A DNA stretch of 64,000 bases from Odobenus rosmarus divergens (lineage: Eukaryota > Chordata > Mammalia > Carnivora > Odobenidae), in contig NW_004450276.1 of NCBI RefSeq assembly GCF_000321225.1, positions 6,389,605 to 6,453,604 on the forward strand. Direction: 5' to 3'. Of the stretch, positions 33,187-44,560 are shown piece by piece (within the stretch, counting starts at the first letter, position 1; the number at the start of each line of letters is the position of its first letter). Position numbers and translations under genes: made by a program. The notes beneath the pieces are model-generated. The model made no database searches. It had not been told where the DNA came from and was given only the letters and a program-made list of their open reading frames with translations.

Positions 33187-33799
33187 GGGAACCGCGGCGG
33201 CGCCCCCGCCGAACCCAGCGTTTATGACGCGAGAATCGACCCGCTCCGCAGCCGCCCCCACGCCAGGGACGCGGGGGGGGGGCGGAGGGACGCGCGTCCC
33301 CCCGCCCCCATCACCGGTGCGGGAAAGCAGGAATCAGACAACGGCGTATGCACGTGGCAAACCCTCGGTAAGCGGTGCCGGGGGGCCGGGAGCAGCCCGC
33401 TGGGAGCCCCGAGGTCGGGTGCGCCGCCCCGGGTGGAGGCCGGGACCGGGCCGACCCGCGCGGCCCCTCCTTCCCCGCCGGTCCCTCGCGGCCCCAACCC
33501 CCCCCCCCGGCCGGAGACGCGACGCGGGGCGCTGAGAGCTCCTCCCGCCGGTCCCCGCCTTCGCCGACGCCCTCGGACCCAGCTGGGACCCTCGCACACA
33601 GAAAGTTGGAGGTCCGACGTGCGCGCTTTTGCAGAACCTCCCCTAAGCGAGGGCCCTGCATTTAACCCCGCGCCCCTGCCCTGCAGGCTCTCAGAGGGGA
33701 GGTAGGGAGCATAAACGGCATCTACACCGAGTCCTAATTATTGGAACATTTCCTAACACGCCGTCTGTCCCGGGAGCTCGAAACATATTGCAGGAAGGC

Positions 33800-34185
33800 A
33801 ATGTTTGGGTAATTAATAAAGAGAAAATAACAGGGCTTCCGAAACGCTAGCCGCCCTCGGCCGGGCGGGCGGCCCTGCGAGGTGCTCGGCCCCGCTCAGC
33901 CGCCTTCGGGGCGCACGCACCGCGGCAGTGGCCGCAGGGCTCACCCGCATCCGGGCCTTTCACCGCTCACGTAATTAGCAGAAACGCCAAAGGCGGACGA
34001 TTCCCATTTTACCCACTAAACTTTCTCCTCCCGGGTCACTGGTGAAGCCCCAGGCTCGGAGACACCGGGGCTCCGCTCCTGGGCCTGAAAAGTCCGCCCC
34101 CAGGGAGCGGAGTTCTGTTGCTCCCAGCTATAAATATTAATAAGCTGAGAGGCTTGGCATAATTATCTCCTTTTAATTGCAACTC
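33800..34185. promoter_or_regulatory. AT-rich block with homeodomain-type sites inside the CpG island
   Basis: TAATTAAT lies at 33810-33817, TAATTA at 33972-33977, ATAATTAT at 34159-34166 and TTAATTG at 34173-34179. A GATA-type TTATCT overlaps 34163-34168. The surroundings are GC-rich, so these stand out. Binding is an inference from motif identity only. Confidence 0.45.
34129..34136 (+). promoter_or_regulatory. TATA-box candidate (TATAAATA)
   Basis: It is a perfect TATAAATA in plus orientation, in an otherwise GC-rich setting. It would place a plus-strand start near 34160, pointing away from the minus-strand microprotein frame. The surrounding CTATAAATAT also matches a MEF2 site at nine of ten positions, so a transcription-factor site is the main alternative. 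Confidence 0.35.
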
Positions 34186-35250
34186 AACCAAAAGTCCAGC
34201 CCGCTGCCACTCAGGCCCCCCCCCCAAATCGGGATTGCTGGGTTTCGATGTCAAGAGATTCCCTTGGCTCCAAGCAGTTCTTTGTATCCGCCGCCCAACA
34301 TGGAAACCATATGCTGCGCCTCTCCGTGAGTTAAAATCACACTCTGAGAGATTCGAGCTGACGCCCTTTGGCTTTTCATCGGTAGCCTTTAGCCCCTGGC
34401 CGTCTCGTGTCCCCTAGGTCTCTCCCTGCCCCCGGGGGACCCCGCCTCTATTCCTTCCAGACCCCCTGTTACTAAAGCAATCACCTGAGGAGCTCGGCAT
34501 AGAGGGGTGGCCCCTGGAAGGGGTGCGATTCACCCCGTCTTTGATCCGAAGGCACCTGTGGCGGCCCGGCCGGGGGTGAGGCCTGCGGGTCGCAGAAGGC
34601 TTCTTCCCCGCCGCGCCCGGGAAGGCAGCCCTAGAGGCTCCATTGCGGCCGGGGCTGTCCGGTCCGCAGGTCTGGTCTAGCCGGTGCCCCTCCATGTTGG
34701 GGTCCCTCTGCCCCACCACTCCTCCAGCCTGCTACTTTCCCGAGGGCTGCTCCCTATGTCCCCCCCCTCCAGCAGAGAAGGACGCCAGTTCCGAGGGGAC
34801 AGCTGCTCAGGGCCTCGGTGCGCTCTCCCGGGGTTAGAGGCTGAGGCGGGGGTCGTGGGCTGGTGCCATTCGCTGCGCTTTCTCGCCACGCACCCCAAAA
34901 GCTGAGAGCCGAGGGGCGGCGGGACGCCTGGGCGCCCAGCACCGCGCAGGCCGCGCCCAGTGACTAGGCCTTCCTCGCCCGAGGCTCGCGGGCGGGCGGG
35001 CGCTGGGAGTCACCTGGAAAGGGCCCGGGCGCGGGCTCCGGCCTCCCGATCCGCAGGCTGCAGTAGCACAGGCCCAGACTACCCACCCCCCACGCCCGCC
35101 ACTTCCACCGGCTGTCCCAGGGCTTTTTCGGAGCCGAGAGTAAGTCCCCGGTCGCTCCCTGGAGGAGGCTTTGCGGATCCCAGGAACCCGGGACGCAGGA
35201 GGAGGCTCAGCTGAGCTCATCCTGGGAAAGCAGCGGAGGCTGAGCCCTTT

Positions 35251-37799
35251 AGGGAGGACACACTGCCCGTGGGCTCCTTGAGAAGGCCCTGCTTTCTGCC
35301 CGCGAATCTGGTCGCTCTTACTAAGGCAACATCGTGGGCCAAGAAGAGCTGTCGAATTGTTTCTTGCCCACTTACTTCTCTTGGAGTTTTGTGCCAACAA
35401 GCAGCTGTTCCAGGCAGAGAGGTCCTGGCTGTCCACTCTCCAGGGATTATGACGATCATTTAAAAATATTAATGTCCATTTACTTGATACATTTCCATTT
35501 AAAGTGCATCAGGAGGAAAATTCAAAATGCAAAATAAGGGTTTATTTAAACCACCCACAGCAGTTAAATTAGTACCCACTATATTTCAGTTAAAAATACA
35601 GATCCACCAGGAAGGCCCAATTAAAAGAAACTCTGTGCTCTGGAAGCTGAAGTGTCAGTTATCGGACTATGGTGGTGACTGAGTTTGGTGAAGGTTAACT
35701 GTCCATTGAAAAGACAAAAAGAAATCCACCTCTGAGTCGGATACTTGGACTGTAGCTGTGAGAATTGTAGGCAGTTCCCGCAAGTCACTCCAGAGGCAAG
35801 ATCAACTCTTTTATGACCAAATGAAAGTTTCCTGTAAGATTAGCATTGGTTCCACACTCTGGCAGCAAATGGTTAAGTGGGTCTCAGAGCTGGGGCAACC
35901 CAGTTTGGTGTTCAGGGCAAGAGGTCAGTGCTCCCACCATCCAGCGCCCAGGTCACCTGTGTGGGAAAGCAAGCTATAGTCAGTGGCCCAGGAGGAGGGG
36001 ATGGTGAAGACATGAGCAGCAAGACCGGTGGGGGTGGCGGCAGTGGCATTTGGACAGGTATGGGTTTTGTTTGTTGCAATTCCTGCACCCAGCAGGTGTT
36101 GTGTGAATGTTAAAAGACCCAGAACTACACGAAGATGAGTGCGATGGGCCTTCTCTAAAGGGAGATTCAGCTTGAGCCGCCTGGTTTGTAACCAGGCCTA
36201 GAGCCTACATGGAGTAATGTGTGCTCTATTCCACTTTTCTTTCTGCTGTGGTGGGTGGAGGCAGGCAGTGGTGCGAATGTGGGCAGATACAAAGGCCTCC
36301 TGTCCCTTGGAGCACAGGAAGGCATCTGGAAATCTGTTAGTGGGAGTATTTCTCCGATTGTCTTAGGAACTCTTTCATCTCGACCAAGAAGGGTTTCACA
36401 AGGCTGGGACAGGCATTTGGAAATCGTTCTTTGCTAGTGACAGTGTTGGGATCTCGCTCCCTCTCTCACCCACCCCCTTCACACACACACTCACAAATCT
36501 GCCCTTTTTGTATTTTGCGTGAAACTTTTTAGCCTGATAAAGATCAAAGCCACGTACCAACTTGTCTCTCTGAAACCCCACACACGGCTCTCCGTCCTCC
36601 TGGCAGTAAAAGTCTGGAAGCTGTTTTTGGATTCTGCTCGCTCAGCCTCACCCTGCTCCGCCCCAAATGATGCAATGCTAGGACAGGACCCAGAAAGCTG
36701 CTGGGTCTGTCACCGGCCGGCTGAGGCTGGCCTCAAGGTGCCAGACCGGACCAGACAAGAGCTTTGTTGAGTGAGCTTCCCTCAACTCCCGGAGCTGTGA
36801 GAGGAATCATAACATAACGCCTTCCACTTTTGTCGGACTTTAGAGCTGACGAAATTATGGCTCGTTTCTTCCAACAGCTTATCTGCATTTATAGATGAAG
36901 AAACTGATGTCTAGAGAGCTTAAGTGCAGGCCACAGGGAGAGAATGGGGCACCTTGTGAGTCTTGTCCTCGGGCTCTTGCTACCACACCTGTCACTTTAA
37001 GGGCAGCAGTAGACACGATGAGCTCTAAGTGGTATTTACCCTGGAATTCACATTGCTTCTCCGCTCTGCTCCGTGGGGCAGGAGGTGGGTGCAACACATC
37101 TCTCAGCGGCAGACAGACGAGTGGGTGCCTAACCGGAAACCGGGGACAGTCCAGGCCACAGAGCCAAAGACACAAGTGGGAGCCAGGCCTTTCCACAGGA
37201 CAAAGCCTTCCCGCTGGTGGAGGTTATGAAAGTAAGTGAAGCCTCTCTTTACAAAGATGAAGGCAGGACAAGGGATGTCCCCCCATGGCGACCCGTCCCC
37301 ATGTTTCTCCTCTTCCCTCTCTTCCACTCTTGCTTGACTCACTGGCCCAAGCAGCCAGCCATGGTCTAGGACAGGTTTTTTTTGCCCCGCTCAGAAGCTG
37401 CAGGGTGTGACTTTTATTAGCACTGGCCACTCAACAACCCCAGACCTGTCATGCCTCCTGAATTTGATGTCGCATAGACACCCAGACACACCCGTCGCTC
37501 ATGGCCATGATGACCCATCTAAGCTACACCTCTCACCTGGTAAGGTCTTGAGAAAATGAGCCGGAATTGAAGGCAGTCTTTCTGTCTCTCGCTTGGATTT
37601 TCATATTTGCTGCTTCGAGCTGTTCGTGTCCTCAGCCCGGTGGCCTGGGAAATGCTGGAGTGACGTAAGGAGGAGGGTCAGAGGGGAGAGGGTGGCATCT
37701 GTGATGAGTAGGGCTGGGGCTGACGAGCGTTTGAGGATTTCAAGACGTTTGTAAGCTGGTATGAAAACGAGTACTCCACCACTGTTCACCAAAGCGGTG
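35251..37799. other. Unique DNA flanking the CpG island
   Basis: No recognisable exon. A MIR-like scrap lies near 36880-36930. Overlapping frames at 36879-37430 on both strands have no domain. Confidence 0.4.
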
Positions 37800-38010
37800 A
37801 GCCTGGATGGTAATGATAGCTGAGCGTTATGAGCACTTACTGTGTACCTAGCACTGTGCCAAGTGCACTCGATAAGTAGGGACTCATTCCGTCTTCGAGG
37901 CAACCCTGTGGGGCAGTGACTGTGACTATCCCCACTTTACAGGTAAAGGTGCTGAGACCTGGAGATGTTCTGTAACAGTGCTGGCAGGTAGCAGAGTCAG
38001 GATTTCACTA
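37800..38010 (-). repeat. MIR fragment
   Basis: 'gagcacttactgtgtaccta', 'gcactgtgccaagtgcact' and 'tccccactttacaggtaaag' match the reverse MIR core. Confidence 0.8.
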
Positions 38011-39047
38011 AGCTGTGTTCACCTGTGACCTGGCACCAGCCATCATCAATCCAACAGGTGAAGCTGGTTTCACCAAGGTTGTGCGCACTAATGCCAAGCG
38101 GCTTCTCTCGGAAAGTAAGTCTGCACTGTCTTGGCAAGAACACACGTTTCAAGTTGTTTTCTCCTCTCCGCTTTCCTTCTCCGCCGCCGCCCCCCCCCCC
38201 ATGTTAGAGCTGAGATTCCTGCGGCTGAGCCTGGAGGAAGGCGGCAAGTGGTTAGAAATGGCAAGATTTGTTGCCTTGAATTCCCCTTGTAGCCTGACTG
38301 TCCCACAGTGCTCCGAATCTGGCTGGGTTGAAGTGTACAAAGAAAATGGCTGTTATTAGTCACTGGACATTCCATGTGGCTTACGTCAGTGACAGTAGTG
38401 CTTTTTACATGGATCACACTTACTTACAGTCTACGAAGCATCTTCACTCATGGCATCTCGTTTTCAACATTCCCTCTTTGCGCCTGGGGCCTTATCTCTA
38501 ACTGTGGAATGAAAGGCTGGGTCCCTTGTTAAAAAGATTCCGGGCTAGGCCAGCCTGGCCCGCATAGAACCACGTGACTCACTGTGCCCTCCGAAGGAGG
38601 AAAATGTCAGTGTGCAGCCCTCAGGATCAGAAGGAGGCGGTTTTACCCAGACATTTCAGCCTGCACCGTTGGCTCACATTTCAGCTTGGTCTGCCTCCAT
38701 TGTTTCTATCCTGTTCCCCCAAATCAGAGTTTGGAAACCGAACTATCCACTGGCGCAGAGCTGTTTTCCAGCCTTCTCTGTCCGGACGATTCATTGTGAC
38801 ATTCAGACGTGACACCCAATCCAGGACGTCAGAGTAATTTCTCCAGAAAGGGGATGTGTGTTACAGGGGTTCCGGACATCTTTATTTTCTTCCTCCTTTT
38901 TTCCCCTTTGGCGAGATAGAAAGTGGGATGGTCACGCGTAAGTTTCTTCATGTAAGTAGAATATCAAGTTAGAGTCACGTGTGCATACACCCTTTGTGGT
39001 TGCTTCCGTCCCATCACCTCTACTAGGAATATATAGAAGTGAGATTA
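38011..39047. other. Unique non-coding DNA
   Basis: No gene recognised. A poly-C run lies at 38189-38200. Frames of 114 (plus) and 109 (minus) codons overlap each other here without domains. Confidence 0.4.
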
Positions 39048-39465
39048 TATATATATATATATATATATAATGGAATATTACTCAGCCATCAAAAAAAAAG
39101 AAATCTTGCCATTTGCAACAAGATGGAAGGAGCTAGAGTGTGTTATGCTAAGTGAAAAGTCAGTCAGGAAAAACAAATACCACATGATCTCACTCATATG
39201 TGAAATTTAAGGCAGAAAACAGATGAACATAAGGGAAGGGGGAAAAGAAAAAGGAGAGCGGGAAACAAGCCATAAGAGACTCTTAACGATAGAGAACAAA
39301 CTGAGGGGTGAAGGAGGGAGGTGGGTGGGGGATGGGCTAGATGGGGGTTGGGCATTAAGGAGGGCACTTGGGTGTTGTATGTAAGTGATGAATCACTGAA
39401 TTCCACTCCAGAAACCAATATTGCACTGTATGTTAACTACCTAAAATTTAAATTAAAGAAAAAAA
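39048..39465 (+). mobile_element. Carnivore L1 3' end preceded by (AT)n
   Basis: After the (AT)n run (39047-39069) come 'ggaatattactcagccatca', 'gttatgctaagtgaaaagtc', 'gatctcactcatatgtgaaa', 'gatgggcattaaggagggca' style motifs and 'tgtatgttaactacctaaaa'. It is better preserved than the other L1 ends here and is 5'-truncated to about 400 bp. Confidence 0.9.
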
Positions 39466-40204
39466 GAAGGAATCCTAGCTTTGTGATCTCCTCCTCTTAC
39501 GTACAGGGCTGGGACTAGGGTGAGGTGAATGAAGTATTTGCTTTGTACATAATCTTAAAGAGGGTGCCAAAAAACTCAGTAATCAAGAGAAATATTTTAG
39601 TGTAATATTTTTAAAAATCAAAGTTAACACCAAAAAATTAATGACTACATAATCAAAATTTTAAATAAAAAACAGTATTACTGACATTTGCCTCAAGCTG
39701 CAGTATGGCTTGTCACTGCTTGCTTATTTATCTTTCTCTTAAATCGGAGGAAATGAGAGAGGCAGCAGGAATAAAGCCAACTGAAATCGATGTAATGAAC
39801 CAGAGAACGTAGACATGAACAAAATGAAACCAAAAGTAAAATCATGCATCGAAAATATGAAAGAATGAGAGGAGTGGCTAAATTAATATCTAAATAGCTT
39901 TTTATTTTTTATCAACGGCAATTAGAGCTTATAGAGAACTGTTTGACTTTTAAGTTATTTTATTTCCATTAATTATTAAAAACTTTGCTGTAGTTCAAAG
40001 TGTTTTTAGACACGTGTTTGTTTCCCTAACACTCTGTTTTTGTTTTTGCTTTTGTAACAGTACTCTGTGTTTTTAGAGTGCTTCTTTATTTTTCAAAGCA
40101 TTTTGGTGTTGCATATTTATTTCATTTATTCTCACATTGAAGGAGTTAGATAGGGTATGTTAGCCTTTCTCAGAAAATGAATTGGTAGGATTGTGGAAGA
40201 AAAG
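39466..40204. other. Unique AT-rich non-coding DNA
   Basis: No gene or repeat recognised. Confidence 0.4.
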
Positions 40205-40335
40205 GAAAAGTTATTTTCTGAGTGCCAAGCACTGAACTAAGTGCTTTGCATGTTTCATTTATTTCCCAAATAATTCTGAGTTATGGATATGATCAGCTCC
40301 TTTTTATAGGTCAGGAAAACTGAAATCCAGGAGGA
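40205..40335 (-). repeat. MIR fragment
   Basis: 'gtgccaagcactgaactaag', 'tgctttgcatgtttcattta' and 'ataggtcaggaaaactgaaa' follow the reverse MIR core. Confidence 0.65.
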
Positions 40336-41089
40336 ATGATTAATTAGATAGTAAAAATCTCAGAATATTTCCTTAAAAAAGAATTGTATCGTTATTCTCA
40401 CGCTTTGGGTTGTTAGTAAAACTAAGAAGGAAAAGGCCAATTAAACTAAGAAGTTATATTCTAGCTCCAAAAAATGTTTTATGCCTCCATATCTGGTCAA
40501 AGCAACTCCAAGATTTTCTCTTTGCTTTTTCTGAATAGTCTATATGTACCTATGCCAGAATGCATCAACTTTGAAAGGGCTAGTTTGATAGAAGTGGAGT
40601 GTCTTTTAATGTAGAAATATTTTGAATTAAGTAGATGTAAATGAGGAAAGTAACTTAGTCTTTTTTCTTCACTACACAGCGCATTTATTTGGTTTTTTTA
40701 AGTACGCTGACTGCATGTTAAAGTGTGGAATCATTCTCGTGTAGCCTAATTTTAGTACGTTATTTAATTTTATAGATAGAAGTATAAAAACATTAAAATA
40801 ATGTTTAATGGACCACAATTCTCCCCACCCTTGTACGACTGTTTTTATTTTTGAGTAATTTTTATTTTTATTTTGAATAATAGTTTCAATAAGAGAAAGC
40901 GTATTATTTTATACTTTACTTAACATATTGTATAAACATCTCATGATTTCAATAGACTTCGTACTAAGAAGATGGCTGTGCAAATTGTTTTACTGATTTA
41001 CTGCAATATATTATAAACCATGTATCTGAAAATGAAAAATTAAGTTATTTCAATTTTATGTTTTGTACCGTAATTGAGAATAATAATGA
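40336..41089. other. Unique AT-rich non-coding DNA
   Basis: No gene or repeat recognised. Confidence 0.4.
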
Positions 41090-41470
41090 AGTCTGCCTAT
41101 TAAGTCTGCTTATTAAGCACTTACTCTGTGCCAGGAACTACACTAGACACTTTAAAAGTATATATGATTTCATGGGGCACCTGGGTGGCTAAGTCGGTTA
41201 AACGTTTACCTTCGGCTCAGGTCATGATCCCAGGGTCCTGGGATTGAGCCCCATCGAGCCCCGTCTCTTGGGCTCTCTACTCAGCAGGGAGTCTCCTTCT
41301 CCCTCTCCCCTCTGTGCTCTTTTGCTCTCTCTCTCAAATAAATAAATACAATCTTTTTAAAAAAAAAGTGTATATGATTTTGCTTAAGGCTTATCCAGAA
41401 GCCCTAGAAGGTAGATTTGAATAATCTCATTTTACAGACTTGGAAACTGAGGCATGTCTCAGGGTGGCAG
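41090..41470 (-). repeat. MIR split by a CanSINE
   Basis: The left half (41090-41153, 'actctgtgccaggaactaca') and right half (41381-41470, 'cattttacagacttggaaac') belong to one reverse MIR interrupted by the SINE at 41171-41363. Confidence 0.75.
41171..41363 (+). mobile_element. CanSINE, full length, B box duplicated
   Basis: The head is 'ggcacctgggtggctaagtc'. 17-bp TSDs AAAAGTATATATGATTT (41154-41170) and AAAAGTGTATATGATTT (41364-41380) differ at one base. The B-box segment is repeated as ATTGAGCCCC (41243-41252) and ATCGAGCCCC (41253-41262). Confidence 0.95.
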
Positions 41471-44389
41471 AGACAGGAAGGTGCTGGTTGCCCTCCCCCT
41501 ATGTGCTTTCAGTCACTGGAACAGTGAAGGCTACCACACACCTGCCTTTAGTCCTTTATTATCCAATTTCCAGGGAAGAAAAAATCTTTAGGATTCTTCC
41601 TATGCCCAGCCACATTGCTTTCTGTAGGGGTTGCAATGGTGTATAGTCTTTCTAGCAGTGAAGAAGAGAACCAGTCTTGCTTTCACCTTAGTAACATTGG
41701 ATGTTGTTACTTTAAAGAACTGACTCTTGAGTGGGTATGAAAGTGACAGCCGTGGAGGGAGTGCTCTAATGTCTATTTCTTTGATTACAAGTAAGGACAG
41801 ATATATTTCTCAGATGTTTGAGAATTTGTCTTTCCTCTTATATGTGAATTGTGGTTAATATACTTTGCCCATGTGTCTATTGGTGTCAAGGTTTTTCTTA
41901 TGAATTTGAATGATCTCTATATTTTAGACATAGAAATTCTTGTCTTTCATGGCTGATTCAAATATCATCCTGGTCTGTGGTGGACCTTGAAATGTTTTAT
42001 AGGCTACATTAAAAACAAATAGTTTCACATTTTAGATGATTTTGCCCCACTACCAGATGACTCGCCAGATGACTCGGTGGTAATTTGATTATACAGTATT
42101 ATTTATCAAAACTAATTGAAGTTGATCATTTGACATTAATTAGGGGTGAATTTCCTCAGCTCTAACAAGGCAAGCTCAAGCTTGGGTGGAATAAGGAACA
42201 TATTTCTGCCATTTTCTATCATTGAAGTTAGAGACACAAATAGAATCATGTAACTAAAGTAAGCTTATGTAGCCTTTATGTTTTTCTTGAAAAATAGTAA
42301 CTTACATACATTTTAACAGAAACCGGCACAGGCAGCCCTGATTTTTTTAGTTTTTTAGCTGTAAAAACATTTTAAAGCAAAGAATAGAAACAGTATTTCA
42401 TTCAGGTCAACATGAGTAACCCGGAAAGGTAGATTATGTTGTTAACTCAGATTTACTCTTCACTTTTCTCTACCTGTACTTTCCCAAAAGGGAAAAGAAA
42501 AATTTTTTGTAACCTTCCTAGGTAGTCTGCCAGATAGCCTCTGGGGACTGTGCATGACTATTCTCCCCTAATTATAAAGGTTTTCTGAGGTGGAAATACC
42601 ATGTACATCTGAATTGTTTTTTCCTAACTTAAGGTGTAATCTCTGACTCTATACCTTAAAGTTGTGCATTTTAGCATGTACACTACACACACACACACAC
42701 CCACACGTGTTAAATCCTTCAAAACTCACAGAGTTTTTTTTTTTTTTAATCTGTCCACAGCTAGTTACCAAAGCCCAGAAAACACACCCATTAGGGGGAC
42801 AGAAGTGGCATGATTAGAAGGTAGTACTCTCCCCTATTAAATTTCCACTCCCTCCCCGTCCCACGTGCAGTGTCCTTGTTGTGGGAAGGGCCCACCCCTA
42901 GATTGTTCTGATTTCTCCCGTGTCCCCAAGAGCAACACAGGAGGCTGGGCTGTAGCCATGGCAAATCAGTGCTTTGTGTGGGGTCAGACAACCCCTCACT
43001 TTTTCCTTTTGGTTGTAGGAGAATATGTGTCTTTGTCCATCTTGAAAGTTTCTTTGCTGCAAATATGCAGAGAGCAAATCTAAGTGGAAAAAGAAGTCAG
43101 GAAAAGAAGACGTTTCCGGAGCAGCTCCTCTCTGCTCTTGTGAGGTGCTGGGCGCTCACGGCCTTGTGGTCGCAATGGCCTCTGTGAATGTTTGCCTGAC
43201 TACTCTTCCTTTCCAGAAAAGTGGCTGGAAGCAGAGGCCTCTTGTTTCTCTTGGAGATCATCAACTTTTATCAAAGCTCTGCCACCAACAGCGGATTAGG
43301 TAGCATCTGTCTGAAGGGCTGGCTGAGGCAAAGTTATAAAAAATACAAGTGAGTTGGAACAGGTTATAGTTTACTTCCAACCGATGCTCCAAAACTGTTC
43401 GAAGCACAGTAGCTTCAGAAAACAGGATATCCTTAAACCATGAAGTGAATTTGACCCAAGTGATGTCCAGAATTCCAAGGAGTCAGTCCTAAGACAGGTT
43501 TGCTGCCAATGTTTGCGTTCCCCCTCTGTGTGGTCTCTCTCTCTCTCATATTCTGATATGTTGCACTATATAATCTATTTATCCTTTGGCCTTATGGCTT
43601 CCTTCTTTTGACATCTTTATAGATACTTTTCTTCCCAAACTGTGCCAATGAGGGGATGGCATGCCGAGGGCTTGAAATGTCTCTGTAAAACTCTCAACAT
43701 TCACATATAAAAGCAACTTACACAGCTCTTTTTTTTTGAGAAGAGTCAGAAACTATGTCTTCTGCCGGGTGATGCATCATCCTTTTCGAGAAAGCAAATT
43801 TATTTTAAACATATTTATTGTTTGCATTTTAAAAAATTCACCTGATGTTCTTCCTACACGAAGGGAGAGAGACTCACTTATTGTAAAGACCCAGAAAAAC
43901 CCTACTGGAGGAAAAAAGGGAGATAACTCATAATTCTTCATGTTTGAATTCGGCAGCCACTGTTTGTTCTATCAAAATAGTTGCACTCTCTCTCTCTCTC
44001 TTTTTTTTTAGTAGTTGCACTCTCTTGATTACATTTTAGCTTTCCACATTTATGGAAGAACCTCACCAGCAGTTCTTGGCATTTTTTGTAGAAGACCAGA
44101 ACTACTCACTCATCCTCTCTGAGGTCAAGTAGAAAAGAGCATTTCCTGTCACAGGTTTTCTTCAAAACAATCAAGCTCTAGTGTCACTGGAATATAAAAT
44201 GACTGTCATATTGATTTAATAGTAGCTTTTAAATGAAGTGGAAGTATCCTTGTTTAATTAATTCGGTCATTCATTCAGTAAACATTTATTGCATGCCCGT
44301 CGCATGCCCCCACTGGAGAAAACCTCTGTCTGTCACTGATGTTACTGCTAAACCAGCGGACTCGCACGGTGCCATCATGGCTGCCATTT
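41471..44389. other. Unique non-coding DNA with small microsatellites
   Basis: No gene recognised. (AC)n lies at about 42684-42701 and a T run at 42735-42748. Confidence 0.4.
43979..44025 (+). repeat. 14-bp direct repeat around a CT/T tract
   Basis: TAGTTGCACTCTCT occurs at 43979-43992 and at 44012-44025, enclosing a (TC)n run, T9 and AG. It resembles a TSD around a vanishingly short retroposed tail in reverse, or a local slippage duplication. Confidence 0.6.
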
Positions 44390-44560
44390 TTTGAGCAGAT
44401 GTGGAGCTCTGTGCTAGGGACTCTACACACGTAATTTTACTTAATTCTTTGAGCACTCTGCCCATTACCCACATTTTAAATATCAGGACACCGAGCCTTA
44501 CATGGTTTATCACTCTCAAGCTAGTAACAGTGGAGCTGGGATTGGCCCCCTTTGGCCTAA
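44390..44560 (-). repeat. MIR fragment
   Basis: 'ctctgtgctagggactctac', 'ttacttaattctttgagcac' and 'gtaacagtggagctgggatt' are the reverse MIR order. Confidence 0.65.

Larger units (their letters stand above)
32820..35250. promoter_or_regulatory. CpG island (main promoter-like region of the window)
   Basis: GC content and CpG frequency rise sharply compared with the rest of the window. The highest density is at 33080-33720 and 34520-35230, with an AT-rich, site-rich block between. GC boxes (GGGCGG) occur near 33862-33868 and 34990-34996, and an NRF1-like 'gcgcacgcac' lies near 33911-33920. No interspersed repeats are recognised inside. Islands of this length normally mark the promoter of an expressed gene, often a developmental regulator. 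Many long frames on both strands here (up to 200 codons) are expected from the base composition and are not called. Confidence 0.85.

Noticed and set aside
33004..33261. 85-codon version of the microprotein from the frame's upstream limit
   Set aside because: The first codon at 33261 is GTG, not ATG. I use the first ATG at 33186, while noting the frame is open upstream.
33059..33535. 158-codon plus-strand frame opposite the microprotein candidate
   Set aside because: Low-complexity Arg/Ala/Pro/Gly peptide, antisense to the better-supported minus-strand frame.
34834..35436. 200-codon minus-strand frame in the CpG island
   Set aside because: High GC lowers stop frequency on all frames here; the peptide has no domain or hydrophobic pattern, and other frames are equally open.
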